From the NCBI RefSeq assembly GCF_016587435.1, contig NZ_BNJJ01000023.1, forward strand, positions 62,001 through 126,000: a stretch of 64,000 nt of DNA, written 5' to 3'. The translations under genes were made by a program, and so were the position numbers. Under the pieces are notes generated by a model. The model worked only from the letters and a program-made list of their open reading frames with translations. It was not told where the DNA came from and did not search any database. The stretch is from Dictyobacter formicarum. Lineage in GTDB: Bacteria; Chloroflexota; Ktedonobacteria; Ktedonobacterales; Ktedonobacteraceae. How positions within the stretch are numbered: the stretch's first letter is position 1; the number at the start of each line of letters is the position of its first letter. Below are positions 1 to 8,908 of the stretch, one piece after another.

Positions 1-14
1 AGGCGGGTTTAGGT

Positions 15-87
15 GGGCGATTAGGGATTCGAACCCCAGACCTACTGTGTGTAAAACAGTCGCTCTAACCAACTGAGCTAATCGCCC
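15..87 (-). tRNA. tRNA-Val (anticodon TAC)
   Basis: On the minus strand the sequence folds as a 73-nt cloverleaf. The 7-bp acceptor stem is GGGCGAT/ATCGCCC. The anticodon stem ACTGT/ACAGT encloses loop TTTACAC, giving anticodon TAC (valine). A T-arm with the TTCGAAT loop follows. No CCA is encoded. It lies 66 bp downstream of a tRNA-Leu on the same strand, so the two may be co-transcribed. Confidence 0.95.
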
Positions 88-153
88 TTGATATGTCTCG
101 CAGATGTGTATGAGCATCCGATTCAATTGCTCTTTTCGGATGCTGTTATCAGG

Positions 154-233
154 TGCCCTCGAGTGGACTCGAACCACCACGCCTCTCGGCACAGCCCCTC
201 AAGCTGCTGCGTATACCATTCCGCCACGAGGGC
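154..233 (-). tRNA. tRNA-Leu (anticodon GAG)
   Basis: A minus-strand class II tRNA. The acceptor stem is GCCCTCG/CGAGGGC, the anticodon stem GCAGC/GCTGT encloses TTGAGGG (anticodon GAG, leucine), there is a long variable arm around GTGCCGAGAGGCGT, and the T-loop is TTCGAGT. The discriminator base is A. The sequence after it reads CC, so a partial CCA may be encoded. Confidence 0.95.
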
Positions 234-295
234 ATTTACTGCGCGACTACGTGGACTATATTAACACCGATGACGCTATTTTGTCAACAGTTTTT

Positions 296-1654
296 TTAGG
301 AATTTTCGGGGTTGCCGCCAAATCGTTTCAGGAGTCCTCCTTCTTTACTTTCGGCTTTTACCGGGGCTCTATCTGGTAGAGTTATGCCTGTCTTGATGGG
401 CTTGAGCGTTTCAGTGTTGCTGGCTGTGATTTTTCCTATAGTTATTGGCTGCAACTGTTCTGTGTCGAGGTCGGACGATTTGATGAGCCGGGTTGGATGT
501 GCCAGTCGAGGGCTGCTGCTATATGGGTGCGCCGACTTTTTGGTGTGCTGCGGGTAAATCGGCGCTTCGTTGTAAGCGGGCATATACGGCGTGAGCGGGA
601 CAGTTCCGATGCCTGCCAGGCTGGGCGTGGGAGGGACCACTCCAATGTCGGCCAGCATGGGGGTGGGTGGAACTGGCGCCAGTTCTTCAGTGTTTGTGAG
701 GCGCGGTATCGCGGCCAGGCTGGTACGCGTCCAGGTAGATGTGCCCGGGGCGATAATGACTTTGCGCCGCCGTAGTACCAGGCCAGCATATGCCAGGAGA
801 ATGGCCAGCAGCATGATGCCTTCAATCAGCAGCGGTTGCTGTTGGCTGGCTGACTGATCAGGCTGGCTGCTTATATCTATTGGGCCCTGAGTACTATGGA
901 TCGGCGTGGGTTGTGACTTTGGAGTTTGATCGTTATTGCCCTCGGTTTTGTCGAGCCAGAGTTGATGACGTTTTGCGCTGGCCTGTTGCTCCCAGTTTTG
1001 TTCGTTGCCAATTGGTATATAGGCACGCGCCTGGGGTGTGGGTTGCGCGGTTGGTGCAGCCTGGGGAATCGCCGTTGGAGTTGGTGGTGGCGCTTCATTA
1101 CGGTAGCGGGCCATCAGATTGACCACTTTATAGGCCCAGTTGCCAGAGCCGGAAGTGCCAACATAGGGTCCACTGATACTGTAGACGGTAGTGGCTCCCT
1201 GACTAACATATCTATTATGGAGCAAATTGAACCACTCGGTTATCGCTACTCCATAGGAAGGATAGATAGTGTAGCCGTCATAGGCCACCGGATAAACGCC
1301 GTTGCCACGCACACTGCCAGGATTACGGTCTCCCAGCCCGACGCCAGCCATGCCATCGTTTGTTTCGGTCCACCATACCGCCAGAGCAAAGGCATCATCA
1401 ATATTGGTGTTGCGTGAGGCCTGCTCGACGATGGCTCCTGTGCCAACCATAGGGCTTCCCACCTGGGCAAAAATATGATCTACGGTGGCAGCCGAAAGGG
1501 AAGGAGCACCAACAACCGACATATCCGCGGCCTTACTGCTTTGTTGCGTCTGCCAGAAAAATCCTGCTATTCCACCGACCACAATCATGAACGAACTGAG
1601 CGCGAGTAATAGATGAGTTTTTTGTCGACGCCGGGATCTAATTATGCTTGTCAT
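296..1654 (-). CDS. membrane-anchored lysozyme/glucosaminidase-like protein
   Basis: About 452 aa. A basic N-terminus (SRRRQK) leads into a hydrophobic segment (LLLALSSFMIVVGGIAGFFW), so the protein is anchored or secreted. Residues ~60-180 resemble the lysozyme-like fold of glucosaminidases and transglycosylases: AVWWTETNDGMAG, then GDRNPGSVRG, then YPSYGVAITEW, with a Glu in a plausible catalytic place. A Pro/Gln/Thr-rich linker, a second membrane segment near residues 275-295 (GIMLLAILLAYAGLVL) followed by RRRK, and a disordered Pro-rich tail follow. The start is placed at the ATG at 1654. An in-frame ATG at 1687 is possible, and neither has a convincing ribosome site. A cell-wall role is inferred from the fold resemblance only. 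Confidence 0.7.
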   Translation of the reverse strand: MTSIIRSRRRQKTHLLLALSSFMIVVGGIAGFFWQTQQSSKAADMSVVGAPSLSAATVDHIFAQVGSPMVGTGAIVEQASRNTNIDDAFALAVWWTETNDGMAGVGLGDRNPGSVRGNGVYPVAYDGYTIYPSYGVAITEWFNLLHNRYVSQGATTVYSISGPYVGTSGSGNWAYKVVNLMARYRNEAPPPTPTAIPQAAPTAQPTPQARAYIPIGNEQNWEQQASAKRHQLWLDKTEGNNDQTPKSQPTPIHSTQGPIDISSQPDQSASQQQPLLIEGIMLLAILLAYAGLVLRRRKVIIAPGTSTWTRTSLAAIPRLTNTEELAPVPPTPMLADIGVVPPTPSLAGIGTVPLTPYMPAYNEAPIYPQHTKKSAHPYSSSPRLAHPTRLIKSSDLDTEQLQPITIGKITASNTETLKPIKTGITLPDRAPVKAESKEGGLLKRFGGNPENS

Positions 1655-1687
1655 ACAAAATACCAACCTTGACTCTCTTACAAACAT

Positions 1688-2397
1688 TTGTTAGAGACAT
1701 TATAAACAGACACATGAAATAATACTCTGCAGGGTCCGTATTTTTTTGAACGAGAAATGCAATATAGTTCGTTGATAATAGATATGATTGTATGTGCAGG
1801 TCAGCGTCTGATACAGATGCTGGCTTGTGGAATATATCTGCTCCTCAGCGCGCTAAGGAGCAAAGCACTCCCTTACGGGCGGGCGCATGCGCGCCCCAGC
1901 TATTGTTATTTGCTGACAGTGTGCACTGCGCATCAACAAATGGAAGATGTTTTGAGCTCCTATAAGATTGAAGCTCATGCCATAAGAAGACGATTATGAT
2001 GAAAATCAAGCATTCGTTAGTTGAAACGGAATTTGTCGATTAAATACCTGGCTTGTGGATTGGCATGTGTCTATGTAGTAAATATGCTACATTTATGGCG
2101 CGATGGGTTATTGATGCTAATAGTACTTATGCTTGTGTACGTTTTACTTTGTAACAATATTTTACGTCAAATTATGTGTATGATTCTGTACAGGAACAGT
2201 CATATAAGTAGTGGTAGTGTGATCAATTGAATTGTAACATGCCTCAAGAATTTAAGGGCGTAATCTACCTTCCTAGTAGGTAGTAGGTCCTAACGGGGGT
2301 ATGCTATACTGAAGGGCACATATCGTATCCCGTACAAATGCAGTGAAAAGATGGGGGGCTCACAATCAGCGGCCGATCGAAACACCAAACCGGTCTT
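1688..2397. other. intergenic region with a decayed hairpin module
   Basis: A 710-bp divergent spacer without a convincing gene. Positions 1866-1897 hold the GC-rich flanking module seen elsewhere in the window (CCCTTACGGGCGGGCGCATG). An imperfect inverted repeat follows at 1909-1940, with outer arms TTTGCTGA and TCAACAAA; its right arm resembles that of the perfect hairpin at 53054. The remainder is AT-rich and presumably holds the promoter of the kinase gene, but I could not fix a -35/-10 pair. Confidence 0.5.
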
Positions 2398-4719
2398 TTG
2401 GACCGCGGCACCTTTCTTCATAAGCGCTACCAGATCCAAAGAGTGATTGGAAAAGGTGGCATGGGTGCGGTATATCTGGCGAAGGATATTAAAGAGCAGG
2501 GACAACTCTACGCCATCAAGGAGATGAGTCTGTCTTTAATCCCGCAAAATGAGCAGCAACAAACAATCCACAACTTTAAGGTTGAGGCAAAAATGTTATG
2601 GTCCTTGCACCATCCTAATTTGCCTACCGTTCATGGCGTGTTCACCCAGAATGATCGTTACTTTCTGGTCATGGATTATATTGATGGATTTACGCTAGAG
2701 GAATTGCTGGAGCGTAATAAGGCTCCCTTTCCTGAGCGGCGTGTGCTGGATTGGGCTCGTCAGTTGTGTGATGTGCTGGCCTACCTGCATAGCCATAGTC
2801 CACCGATCATTTTCCGTGATATGAAACCAGGAAATATTATGTTGTCGCGCAGTGGCCAGGTTAAGCTGATTGATTTTGGAATTGCGCGTTTCTTTCGTCC
2901 CTCAAATGCGCCCGATACGCAGATATTAGGGACGCCTGGTTATGCGCCTCCTGAGCAGTATGGGAAGGCGCAGACTGATGAGCGTTCGGATATCTATGCG
3001 CTGGGGATGACAATCTTCCATCTGTTGACCAATACGTTATCGGATGAAGGCTTTGGCTTAGAGCATGTGCGCGATATTAATCCGCGTATCTCTCCCATGG
3101 TGGCGCGCGCTCTGGAGAAGGCAACCAGCATTAAGCCCAGTGATCGCTATGAGAGCGTTGAGATATTCCGTCATGCTTTACTGGGTGTGGGCACTTTTGG
3201 TTTTGCTACCGGCGATGTCGCTTCGACTCCCGAAGAACTGGCAAGATTGTGCGCTACCTACCCTGAGGAAGCGGCTGAATATTTGCTGGATCAAGAGATT
3301 GAATCCTGGTTATTAGACCTGGGCGAAGATGAGTTGTCGGAAATCGCCAACCATCTGGCCAGGACGGTTGCTGATCCAGTCGATGCAATTGAAAAATTTG
3401 TCGAGGCTGTGCTCTATAATAAAGGGGGCCCAGGCCGCTACACGCTTCCACCAGACGTAAATTTAAACAATACGGTGAGCAACGTCAATGTACAGGTACG
3501 TAACCCGACCGCCCGGCATTATACTCCTCCTCCTGTAACGCAGACGGCCAGCGCCAACAGTCGGCAGCGCCAGACGCAGAAGGGACATATGCCTGTACCT
3601 GTCAGTCCTCGTGTGCTGGATTTTGGTACAGTCTATCCCGGCCTCTCGGCCCCATTGAAGATTACTATTGGGGATGCCGCCGGTCATGAGGTGAGCGGGA
3701 CTATACATACTGATGAAGCCTGGATTCAGTTGAGCCAGACGACTTTTGATGCACCTCTGACCGAGATTAATGTACGTGTTAATAGTTTGCAGCTATCACG
3801 CCAGAATCACTATAGCGGCTTGATTGTGATCAGGATGGATGATGATGCGCGGGGCGAATTGATTGTGAAGGTGGAGGCGGAGGTGCAGGGCTTTATTGTG
3901 CGCAACAAGCGCCATCCGGGTCGCACTAATGGAGCAGACCTCGATTACTATGATGATGATGAACTCGATAGCCAGGGCGAGTTTCCGGCCATAAAAGGCA
4001 GTGGCCAACAGGTCATGACGCCGCCGACGCTGTTTCCGCGTAGCAGCGGAGATCTGGCCAAATATGGCACACCGAACATGAATGACTGGAATCCCTGGCC
4101 GATGGGGAACACGTTGCGCCGTTGGCGCTTATTAATGCTGACGCTGATGTGCTCATTTATGCTGGCCAGTCTTGCCTATACCTGGCTGGCACCGTGGCAT
4201 CCTCTCCCATTGAACGGACCAGCGCACAACAGTAATCCTTTGTTCTTATTGATCCTTTTTATCTCTATTCCAGTCTCTACCATTGGTGCCCTTGTGCTGC
4301 AATTTGAGCGCAGTTGGCGCGCTCAGGGCGTCTATAATCGTTCTTTAACAGGGATGGCCAGTTCCCTGGTGATCCTTGGTCTGGGCGAGTTAATCTGGCA
4401 GATTGCAGTACGTTCCCCGTTAGGCTGGGTTCAATTAGTAGTCATGCTGGCAACCGCGGCCATTGGAGCAACTACAGGCGTCTATACACGCCCTCACCGC
4501 TCGATTCTGGCCCTGATCAAGAGTGTGCAGTCCTCAACCCACCAGTCGCGCTGGATGATGATTATATTGGCCCTGCTGGTTGGCTCTATCCTGGGCATCT
4601 TCCTGACGTTTGGCTTCGGCTTCAACCTCTTTACAGTGTTTGGTATCCTGTTAGCGATAGGCATTACTGTGGGGTTAGTAGAACGGGTTGATTATCTGGT
4701 GAAGTACAAGCTTCTTTAG
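2398..4719 (+). CDS. membrane-bound Ser/Thr protein kinase with Ig-like domain
   Basis: 773 aa Hanks-type kinase. Residues 1-~265 carry the kinase domain: Gly loop GKGGMGAVYLAKD (18-30), ATP-binding Lys41 in AIKEM, catalytic loop FRDMKPGN (~residue 140, with F in place of the usual H of HRD), metal-binding IDFGIARF and APPEQYG. A linker follows, then a beta-rich stretch starting PRVLDFGTVYPG that resembles ASH/Ig-like modules. At least five, probably six, membrane segments fill the last ~190 residues. The kinase is therefore N-terminal and cytoplasmic, with a C-terminal membrane anchor. The start is a TTG. The frame is closed by TGA at 2344 and offers no ATG or GTG before 2398. miaA follows after 10 bp. 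Confidence 0.9.
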   Translation: MDRGTFLHKRYQIQRVIGKGGMGAVYLAKDIKEQGQLYAIKEMSLSLIPQNEQQQTIHNFKVEAKMLWSLHHPNLPTVHGVFTQNDRYFLVMDYIDGFTLEELLERNKAPFPERRVLDWARQLCDVLAYLHSHSPPIIFRDMKPGNIMLSRSGQVKLIDFGIARFFRPSNAPDTQILGTPGYAPPEQYGKAQTDERSDIYALGMTIFHLLTNTLSDEGFGLEHVRDINPRISPMVARALEKATSIKPSDRYESVEIFRHALLGVGTFGFATGDVASTPEELARLCATYPEEAAEYLLDQEIESWLLDLGEDELSEIANHLARTVADPVDAIEKFVEAVLYNKGGPGRYTLPPDVNLNNTVSNVNVQVRNPTARHYTPPPVTQTASANSRQRQTQKGHMPVPVSPRVLDFGTVYPGLSAPLKITIGDAAGHEVSGTIHTDEAWIQLSQTTFDAPLTEINVRVNSLQLSRQNHYSGLIVIRMDDDARGELIVKVEAEVQGFIVRNKRHPGRTNGADLDYYDDDELDSQGEFPAIKGSGQQVMTPPTLFPRSSGDLAKYGTPNMNDWNPWPMGNTLRRWRLLMLTLMCSFMLASLAYTWLAPWHPLPLNGPAHNSNPLFLLILFISIPVSTIGALVLQFERSWRAQGVYNRSLTGMASSLVILGLGELIWQIAVRSPLGWVQLVVMLATAAIGATTGVYTRPHRSILALIKSVQSSTHQSRWMMIILALLVGSILGIFLTFGFGFNLFTVFGILLAIGITVGLVERVDYLVKYKLL

Positions 4720-4729
4720 AAGGATTGTC

Positions 4730-5680
4730 GTGGGGAACGAAACAAACATAGCGCGGCCAGACCTGATTGTTATACTGGGTCCGACTGCTTCTGGTAAGAG
4801 CGCGCTGGGTATCGCGCTGGCACAACGCTTTAATGGAGAGATCGTCTCCGCGGATTCGCGACAGGTATATCGTGGTCTGGATATTGGGACCGCCAAGGTG
4901 ACACCGGAAGAGAGGAGCCTGGTGCCCCATCATCTGCTGGATGTTGTGGAGCCAGAGGAGGTCTATAGCGTAGCGCAATTTCAGCATGAGGCGATTGCTG
5001 CGATCAACGCGATCCTGCACTGTGGACGCCAGCCCTTGCTGGTGGGGGGCTCGCCACATTATATTCAGACGGTAGTGGACCATTTTGATATTCCGACCGT
5101 AGCACCGCAACCGGAGTTGCGCGCGCAGTTGGAGGCTCGTCCTCTAGAGGATCTATTGCTACAATTGGAACAACTTGATCCTCAGAGCGCAGCCAGCATC
5201 GACCGCCAGAATCCTCGCCGTGTGATCCGGGCGCTAGAAGTTTGCCTGGTAACCGGCAAACCCTTCTCGCAGCAGCGTGGAATTTCGCGGCCGCTATATC
5301 GTTGCCTCTTACTGGGTATCCAGTGGCCGCGAGAGATCCTTTACCAGCGTATCGATAGCCGCATTGATGAACGGCTGCAGCAGGGTCTGGTGGCGGAAGT
5401 ACAGGCACAACTGGAAAAAGGTCTGACCCATGAACGCCTGGACGCGTTTGGCCTTGAATATCGCTTTGTGAGCCGCTGGCTACGAGGCGAATTCGCCAGC
5501 GAAGCCGAGATGGTACAGCGCTTAAAATATGCCTCGCACGATTTTGCGCGTCGCCAGTTAAGCTGGTTCAGACGAGATAAGAGTATCCTCTGGCTCGATG
5601 GACCGGGAGATTGCATTGAGCAGGCAAGCACTGCTGTGCAGGCCTTTCTAAACCAGCCCGAAGAAATTTCCACTTCCTAA
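4730..5680 (+). CDS. miaA: tRNA dimethylallyltransferase
   Basis: 316 aa. It transfers a dimethylallyl group to N6 of A37 in tRNAs that read U-starting codons. Visible family features are the P-loop LGPTASGKSALG (~16-27), the Asp-containing motif SADSRQVYRGLDIGTAK, PHHLLDVV, and NPRRVIRALEV. The usual GGTGLY substrate motif is altered to GGSPHYIQ. The length matches the family. The start is GTG at 4730, preceded by AGAAGGA. It lies 10 bp after the kinase stop, so the two genes are probably co-transcribed. Confidence 0.96.
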   Translation: MGNETNIARPDLIVILGPTASGKSALGIALAQRFNGEIVSADSRQVYRGLDIGTAKVTPEERSLVPHHLLDVVEPEEVYSVAQFQHEAIAAINAILHCGRQPLLVGGSPHYIQTVVDHFDIPTVAPQPELRAQLEARPLEDLLLQLEQLDPQSAASIDRQNPRRVIRALEVCLVTGKPFSQQRGISRPLYRCLLLGIQWPREILYQRIDSRIDERLQQGLVAEVQAQLEKGLTHERLDAFGLEYRFVSRWLRGEFASEAEMVQRLKYASHDFARRQLSWFRRDKSILWLDGPGDCIEQASTAVQAFLNQPEEISTS

Positions 5681-5840
5681 ATGAAATGTATTGGCCGCAG
5701 GCACGAAACGCATGCTTTTTCCATTTTTTCACAAAATGGGGATCCCGAGCGCACACGATTGGAGCATATAGGATATAATAATGGGGAATTATTCTGCTTG
5801 ATGGCTTTTTGTATGTGGCGTAAAGAAAGGGAATAGAGCA

Positions 5841-6119
5841 ATGGTTACCGCACTTGTCTTAATCAATGTGCAGCGTGGCACTGTGAATGAGACCGCACAG
5901 CGCTTATTAGAGGTGAATGGTGTGGCAGAGGTCTATTCAGTGACTGGTGAATACGATCTGGTTGCTTTATTGCGTTTCCAAAATTATGAAGATCTTGCCA
6001 GCGTAGTGACTGATCATATGTTGAAAATCACTACTATTACTAAAACACATACATTGATGGGCTTTAAATGCTTTTCACGAGCTGATCTGCAGCAAGCCTG
6101 GGATTTAGGGGTTGAATAA
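5841..6119 (+). CDS. stand-alone Lrp/AsnC ligand-binding (RAM) domain protein
   Basis: 92 aa. The sequence is the beta-alpha-beta-beta-alpha-beta RAM domain found at the C-terminus of Lrp/AsnC regulators: VTALVLINV, then VNGVAEVYSVTGEYDLVAL, then ITTITKTHTLMGFK. No DNA-binding helix-turn-helix is present. Such stand-alone RAM proteins form ring-shaped oligomers that bind amino acids. A Shine-Dalgarno-like AAAGAAAGGGA lies ~9 bp before the ATG. It is followed 19 bp later by a GNAT gene. The ligand cannot be read from the sequence. Confidence 0.88.
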   Translation: MVTALVLINVQRGTVNETAQRLLEVNGVAEVYSVTGEYDLVALLRFQNYEDLASVVTDHMLKITTITKTHTLMGFKCFSRADLQQAWDLGVE

Positions 6120-6138
6120 TTAGGATCACCTGATTTTT

Positions 6139-6690
6139 ATGATATTGCAAACTGAACGGCTTATATTACGAGATTTCGATGAACGAGATTGGAAGCTAAC
6201 GCTGGAGTATCAATCTGATCCTGAATTCTTGCGCTTTAATCCCTGGACACATCGCACTGAGACGGATGCACACTCTTTGATCAGGATGTTTATCAATTGG
6301 AGCCGTGAGCAGCCTCGTAAGAAGTACCAGCTGGCGATTGTTTTGCGTGAGAATAATCAGTTGATCGGCAATTGTGGCCTGCGCATGAATCACGCGCATG
6401 CTGAGGTGGCTGATCTGGGCTATGAGCTAGATCGTCGTTACTGGCACAATGGGTACGCCACTGAGGCTTCGCAGGCACTGCTGGCGTTTGGCTTTGAGCA
6501 GTTGCAGTTGCATCGGATCTGGGCTTATTGCCTGTCGGAAAATATCGCTTCGGCACATGTATTGGAAAAAATCGGCATGCGCTATGAAGGTTTACAGCTT
6601 GAAAGCGAATGGATGAAGGGGCGCTGGTGGAACACTTTGCAGTATGCGATGCTGGAGCGTGAATGGCAAAGCATGCATCCGCATTCCTAG
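6139..6690 (+). CDS. GNAT acetyltransferase, RimJ/RimL type
   Basis: 183 aa. The start LQTERLILRDF is typical of RimJ/RimL-like N-acetyltransferases, followed by IGNCGLRMNH and the acetyl-CoA-binding turn RRYWHNGYATEAS, then LHRIWAYCLSENIASAHVLEKIGM. It acetylates an amine, whether a protein N-terminus, an antibiotic or a small molecule; the substrate is not predictable. It probably shares a transcript with the RAM-domain gene upstream and is convergent with the HTH-lectin gene. Confidence 0.9.
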   Translation: MILQTERLILRDFDERDWKLTLEYQSDPEFLRFNPWTHRTETDAHSLIRMFINWSREQPRKKYQLAIVLRENNQLIGNCGLRMNHAHAEVADLGYELDRRYWHNGYATEASQALLAFGFEQLQLHRIWAYCLSENIASAHVLEKIGMRYEGLQLESEWMKGRWWNTLQYAMLEREWQSMHPHS

Positions 6691-6710
6691 TTTCCCTTTT
6701 CCGGCGGTCT

Positions 6711-7730
6711 CTATAGCGTCCAGACCCGGACATTTTTAAAGGCGGCTTCCGCTGGTCCAGCAGTCATTGAGCCTGCGAGCAAGCCGATCTGTCCATGGGT
6801 GTAACCTCCATCATGAATCGATGAAACCTCTTGCCGATTGACATAGAGCGTCAGTACATCATGCTGGGCCACAACCGCGATCAAGTTAGGTTGCTGCAAG
6901 CCCTGGTTGAAGGCTTTGCTATTGCCCTGGTCAAGCAGCGTGGCATGGGCAATGCTATTGTCGGCGAAGCGATAGAACCAGTACGAGCCATCGGTATGGA
7001 TACGGAAAAGATAGAAGTGCCCGTCGATACTGTTTTCTGATCGGAAGACGATGCCTCCAAATTCCCCTTGCTGAATGGTCATCTCTACCTCGTAAGCAAA
7101 ATTGGTATAATCGGTTTTCTGAGCAATGCATGCGTGAAAATAACCGGTCAGGGGTTGATAGGCAACATAGGTATTATTTTTGAACAGGCAACGTGCCTGG
7201 CTCGCGTTGGCCCCTTCCTGCCAGTTAATGGCGGGATCAGGCTGCTGCAGCGTGCTGTTAAGCACCAGGCGGCCTGTATGGGGAGGATAGGGATCAGGTG
7301 GTCCAAAGCTGATGAAGCCGCTGGTATAGGCGATGAGCGCAGCGCTGACTACTACCATCATTACTATGAGCGGAACGAGGATGAAGATGCGCTTTCGAGG
7401 TGCCGGTGGCGGTTCTGAGGCCGGAATTTCAGCCACTACTTCACTTATCTCCATGACGGGAGTCAGTGTCGCGGCCTGATCTTCTGTAAGACCGGTAGGT
7501 ATGGTAGGCGATGGTTCCATTACCAGCCCGAGCTCATAGGCATCCATATCCAGCCGTGAGCACAGTTTTTCGCGGAAGTAGGCGGAAGGGACAGAAACGT
7601 TACGCTCCCACGAACTGATGCGATTAGGGGTCGTGCCCAGTTCTTCTGCCATGCGGGCCTGTGACCAGCCACGCATCTCACGCTGATATTTCACGATCTC
7701 AGAGAAGGTCTTTTGTTTAGAGGTCTCCAT
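6711..7730 (-). CDS. XRE-type HTH, transmembrane and lectin-like domain protein
   Basis: About 339 aa. The N-terminus is an XRE helix-turn-helix (YQREMRGWSQARMAEELG, then NRISSWERNVSVP). A linker leads to one membrane helix near residue 120 (IFILVPLIVMMVVVSAALIA). The ~200-residue C-terminus is beta-rich and resembles concanavalin-like or DUF1080-type domains (GEFGGIVFRSE, GHFYLFRIHTDGSYWFYR, DVLTLYVNRQEV, HGQIGLLAG). The layout suggests an outside sensor joined to an inside DNA-binding or scaffold domain, which is an inference. Start: ATG at 7730 with AGGTG 7 bp upstream; a GTG nine bases earlier is possible. Confidence 0.78.
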   Translation of the reverse strand: METSKQKTFSEIVKYQREMRGWSQARMAEELGTTPNRISSWERNVSVPSAYFREKLCSRLDMDAYELGLVMEPSPTIPTGLTEDQAATLTPVMEISEVVAEIPASEPPPAPRKRIFILVPLIVMMVVVSAALIAYTSGFISFGPPDPYPPHTGRLVLNSTLQQPDPAINWQEGANASQARCLFKNNTYVAYQPLTGYFHACIAQKTDYTNFAYEVEMTIQQGEFGGIVFRSENSIDGHFYLFRIHTDGSYWFYRFADNSIAHATLLDQGNSKAFNQGLQQPNLIAVVAQHDVLTLYVNRQEVSSIHDGGYTHGQIGLLAGSMTAGPAEAAFKNVRVWTL

Positions 7731-7823
7731 CTGGCGCACCTGCGTTTCTGTATTGATTTACTTGTATTATAGCATTTCTAACAGAAAAAACGTATACATC
7801 TCTGATTTTCATGGCATCAATGA

Positions 7824-7860
7824 AAAGCCTGTGGCATCATCAATGATTGCCACAGGCTTT
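7824..7860 (-). terminator. terminator of the ABC exporter operon
   Basis: A 13-bp perfect stem AAAGCCTGTGGCA/TGCCACAGGCTTT with an 11-nt loop, which itself contains short complementary segments. It lies just beyond the stop codon of the ATPase gene. On the minus strand the stem is followed by TTTTC. Confidence 0.75.
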
Positions 7861-7872
7861 GTTGCTCTCACT

Positions 7873-8748
7873 TTATCGTGTGGGCTGGTTGTGCATAAAC
7901 CAGACATAGCCATCTTCGAGGCCGGGTTCAGCGGGGGTTGCTTGCTGCCTGGTCGCCGGCGTGCCAACCACGCGATACTGGGTAGCGTTACTCATCTGCG
8001 TGGTCGAAACGATACTGAAGTTGCCCTCAGGTCGTATTCCATCGGTGGTGATATGCCAGACATGACCACGCGTTTGCTCAAGCATCTGGACAATCGTGCC
8101 CTGGAAGATGATCTGACCAGCTTTCATCATCGCAATATTACGGCAGGTCTGTGCGATATCTTCAACAATATGGGTTGAGAGAAGGACCGTGCGTTCTCCG
8201 GCCAGATCCGAGAGCAGGTTACGAAAGCGAATACGCTCCTCGGGATCCAGACCAGCGGTTGGCTCATCGACAATCAAGAAACGAGGATTATTGAGCAGGG
8301 CCTGCGCGATCCCCACGCGCCGCTTCATGCCGCCTGAGTACGTTTTTATCTTGCGCTGGGCCACATGTTTCAGTGCCACCATCTCCAGTAGCTCCTCGAC
8401 ACGCTGCTGACGTACTTTGCGCTCACTGAGACCTTTCAGGATCGCCACGTAATCCAGAAATTCACGTGCGCTCAGATCGGGATACATACCCAGGTCCTGC
8501 GGTAGATAGCCCAGTATTTTTTGCACCTGCTGGCGGCCCTGCGCGCTGGTGGCCTCGTAGGGTCCAATCTGGATCGTCCCGCTGGTAGGTTGTAGAATGC
8601 CAGCCAGTATACGCATAAACGTTGTTTTACCAGCTCCGTTGGGTCCCAGCAGACCAAACATACCGTTGGGGATCTCCAGCGACAGATTATCCAATGCCTG
8701 CACATGGCCGCGATATATTTTATTGAGTTGCTGAATTTGAATGTTCAT
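7873..8748 (-). CDS. ABC transporter ATP-binding protein (ABC-2 exporter)
   Basis: 291 aa from ATG 8748, chosen because AGGAAGGA lies ~10 bp before it; an in-frame ATG at 8799 would add 17 residues. It has Walker A GPNGAGKTT, the Q-loop region YLPQDLGMYPDLSAREF, signature YSGGMKRR, Walker B FLIVDEPTAGLDP and H-loop LLSTHIVED. It is the last gene of a minus-strand operon, behind two ABC-2-type membrane genes, and should power that exporter. The substrate is unknown; lipid, peptide or antibiotic export is usual for this class. Confidence 0.92.
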   Translation of the reverse strand: MNIQIQQLNKIYRGHVQALDNLSLEIPNGMFGLLGPNGAGKTTFMRILAGILQPTSGTIQIGPYEATSAQGRQQVQKILGYLPQDLGMYPDLSAREFLDYVAILKGLSERKVRQQRVEELLEMVALKHVAQRKIKTYSGGMKRRVGIAQALLNNPRFLIVDEPTAGLDPEERIRFRNLLSDLAGERTVLLSTHIVEDIAQTCRNIAMMKAGQIIFQGTIVQMLEQTRGHVWHITTDGIRPEGNFSIVSTTQMSNATQYRVVGTPATRQQATPAEPGLEDGYVWFMHNQPTR

Positions 8749-8908
8749 TATTTGCTGATCCTTCCTATCTTTTATCTCTTGCGTCGCTTGTTTTGTCATT
8801 TTTGTTTTTCGATTGGTGTTGTTGTATATAGCATAGTGGCTGACCTTTCTTTTGTGACGCGTCTATAGTCGGGTTTATTGGTCAGGTCTATAGGCGGGTA
8901 TACATGCC

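Noticed and set aside
104..379. Plus-strand frame across the tRNA-Leu gene
   Set aside because: It overlaps a well-folded tRNA on the other strand and has no family resemblance.
1757..2230. Two short plus-strand frames in the 1.7-2.2 kb spacer
   Set aside because: The first reads through a repeat module; the second is hydrophobic by AT-rich composition and lacks a ribosome site.
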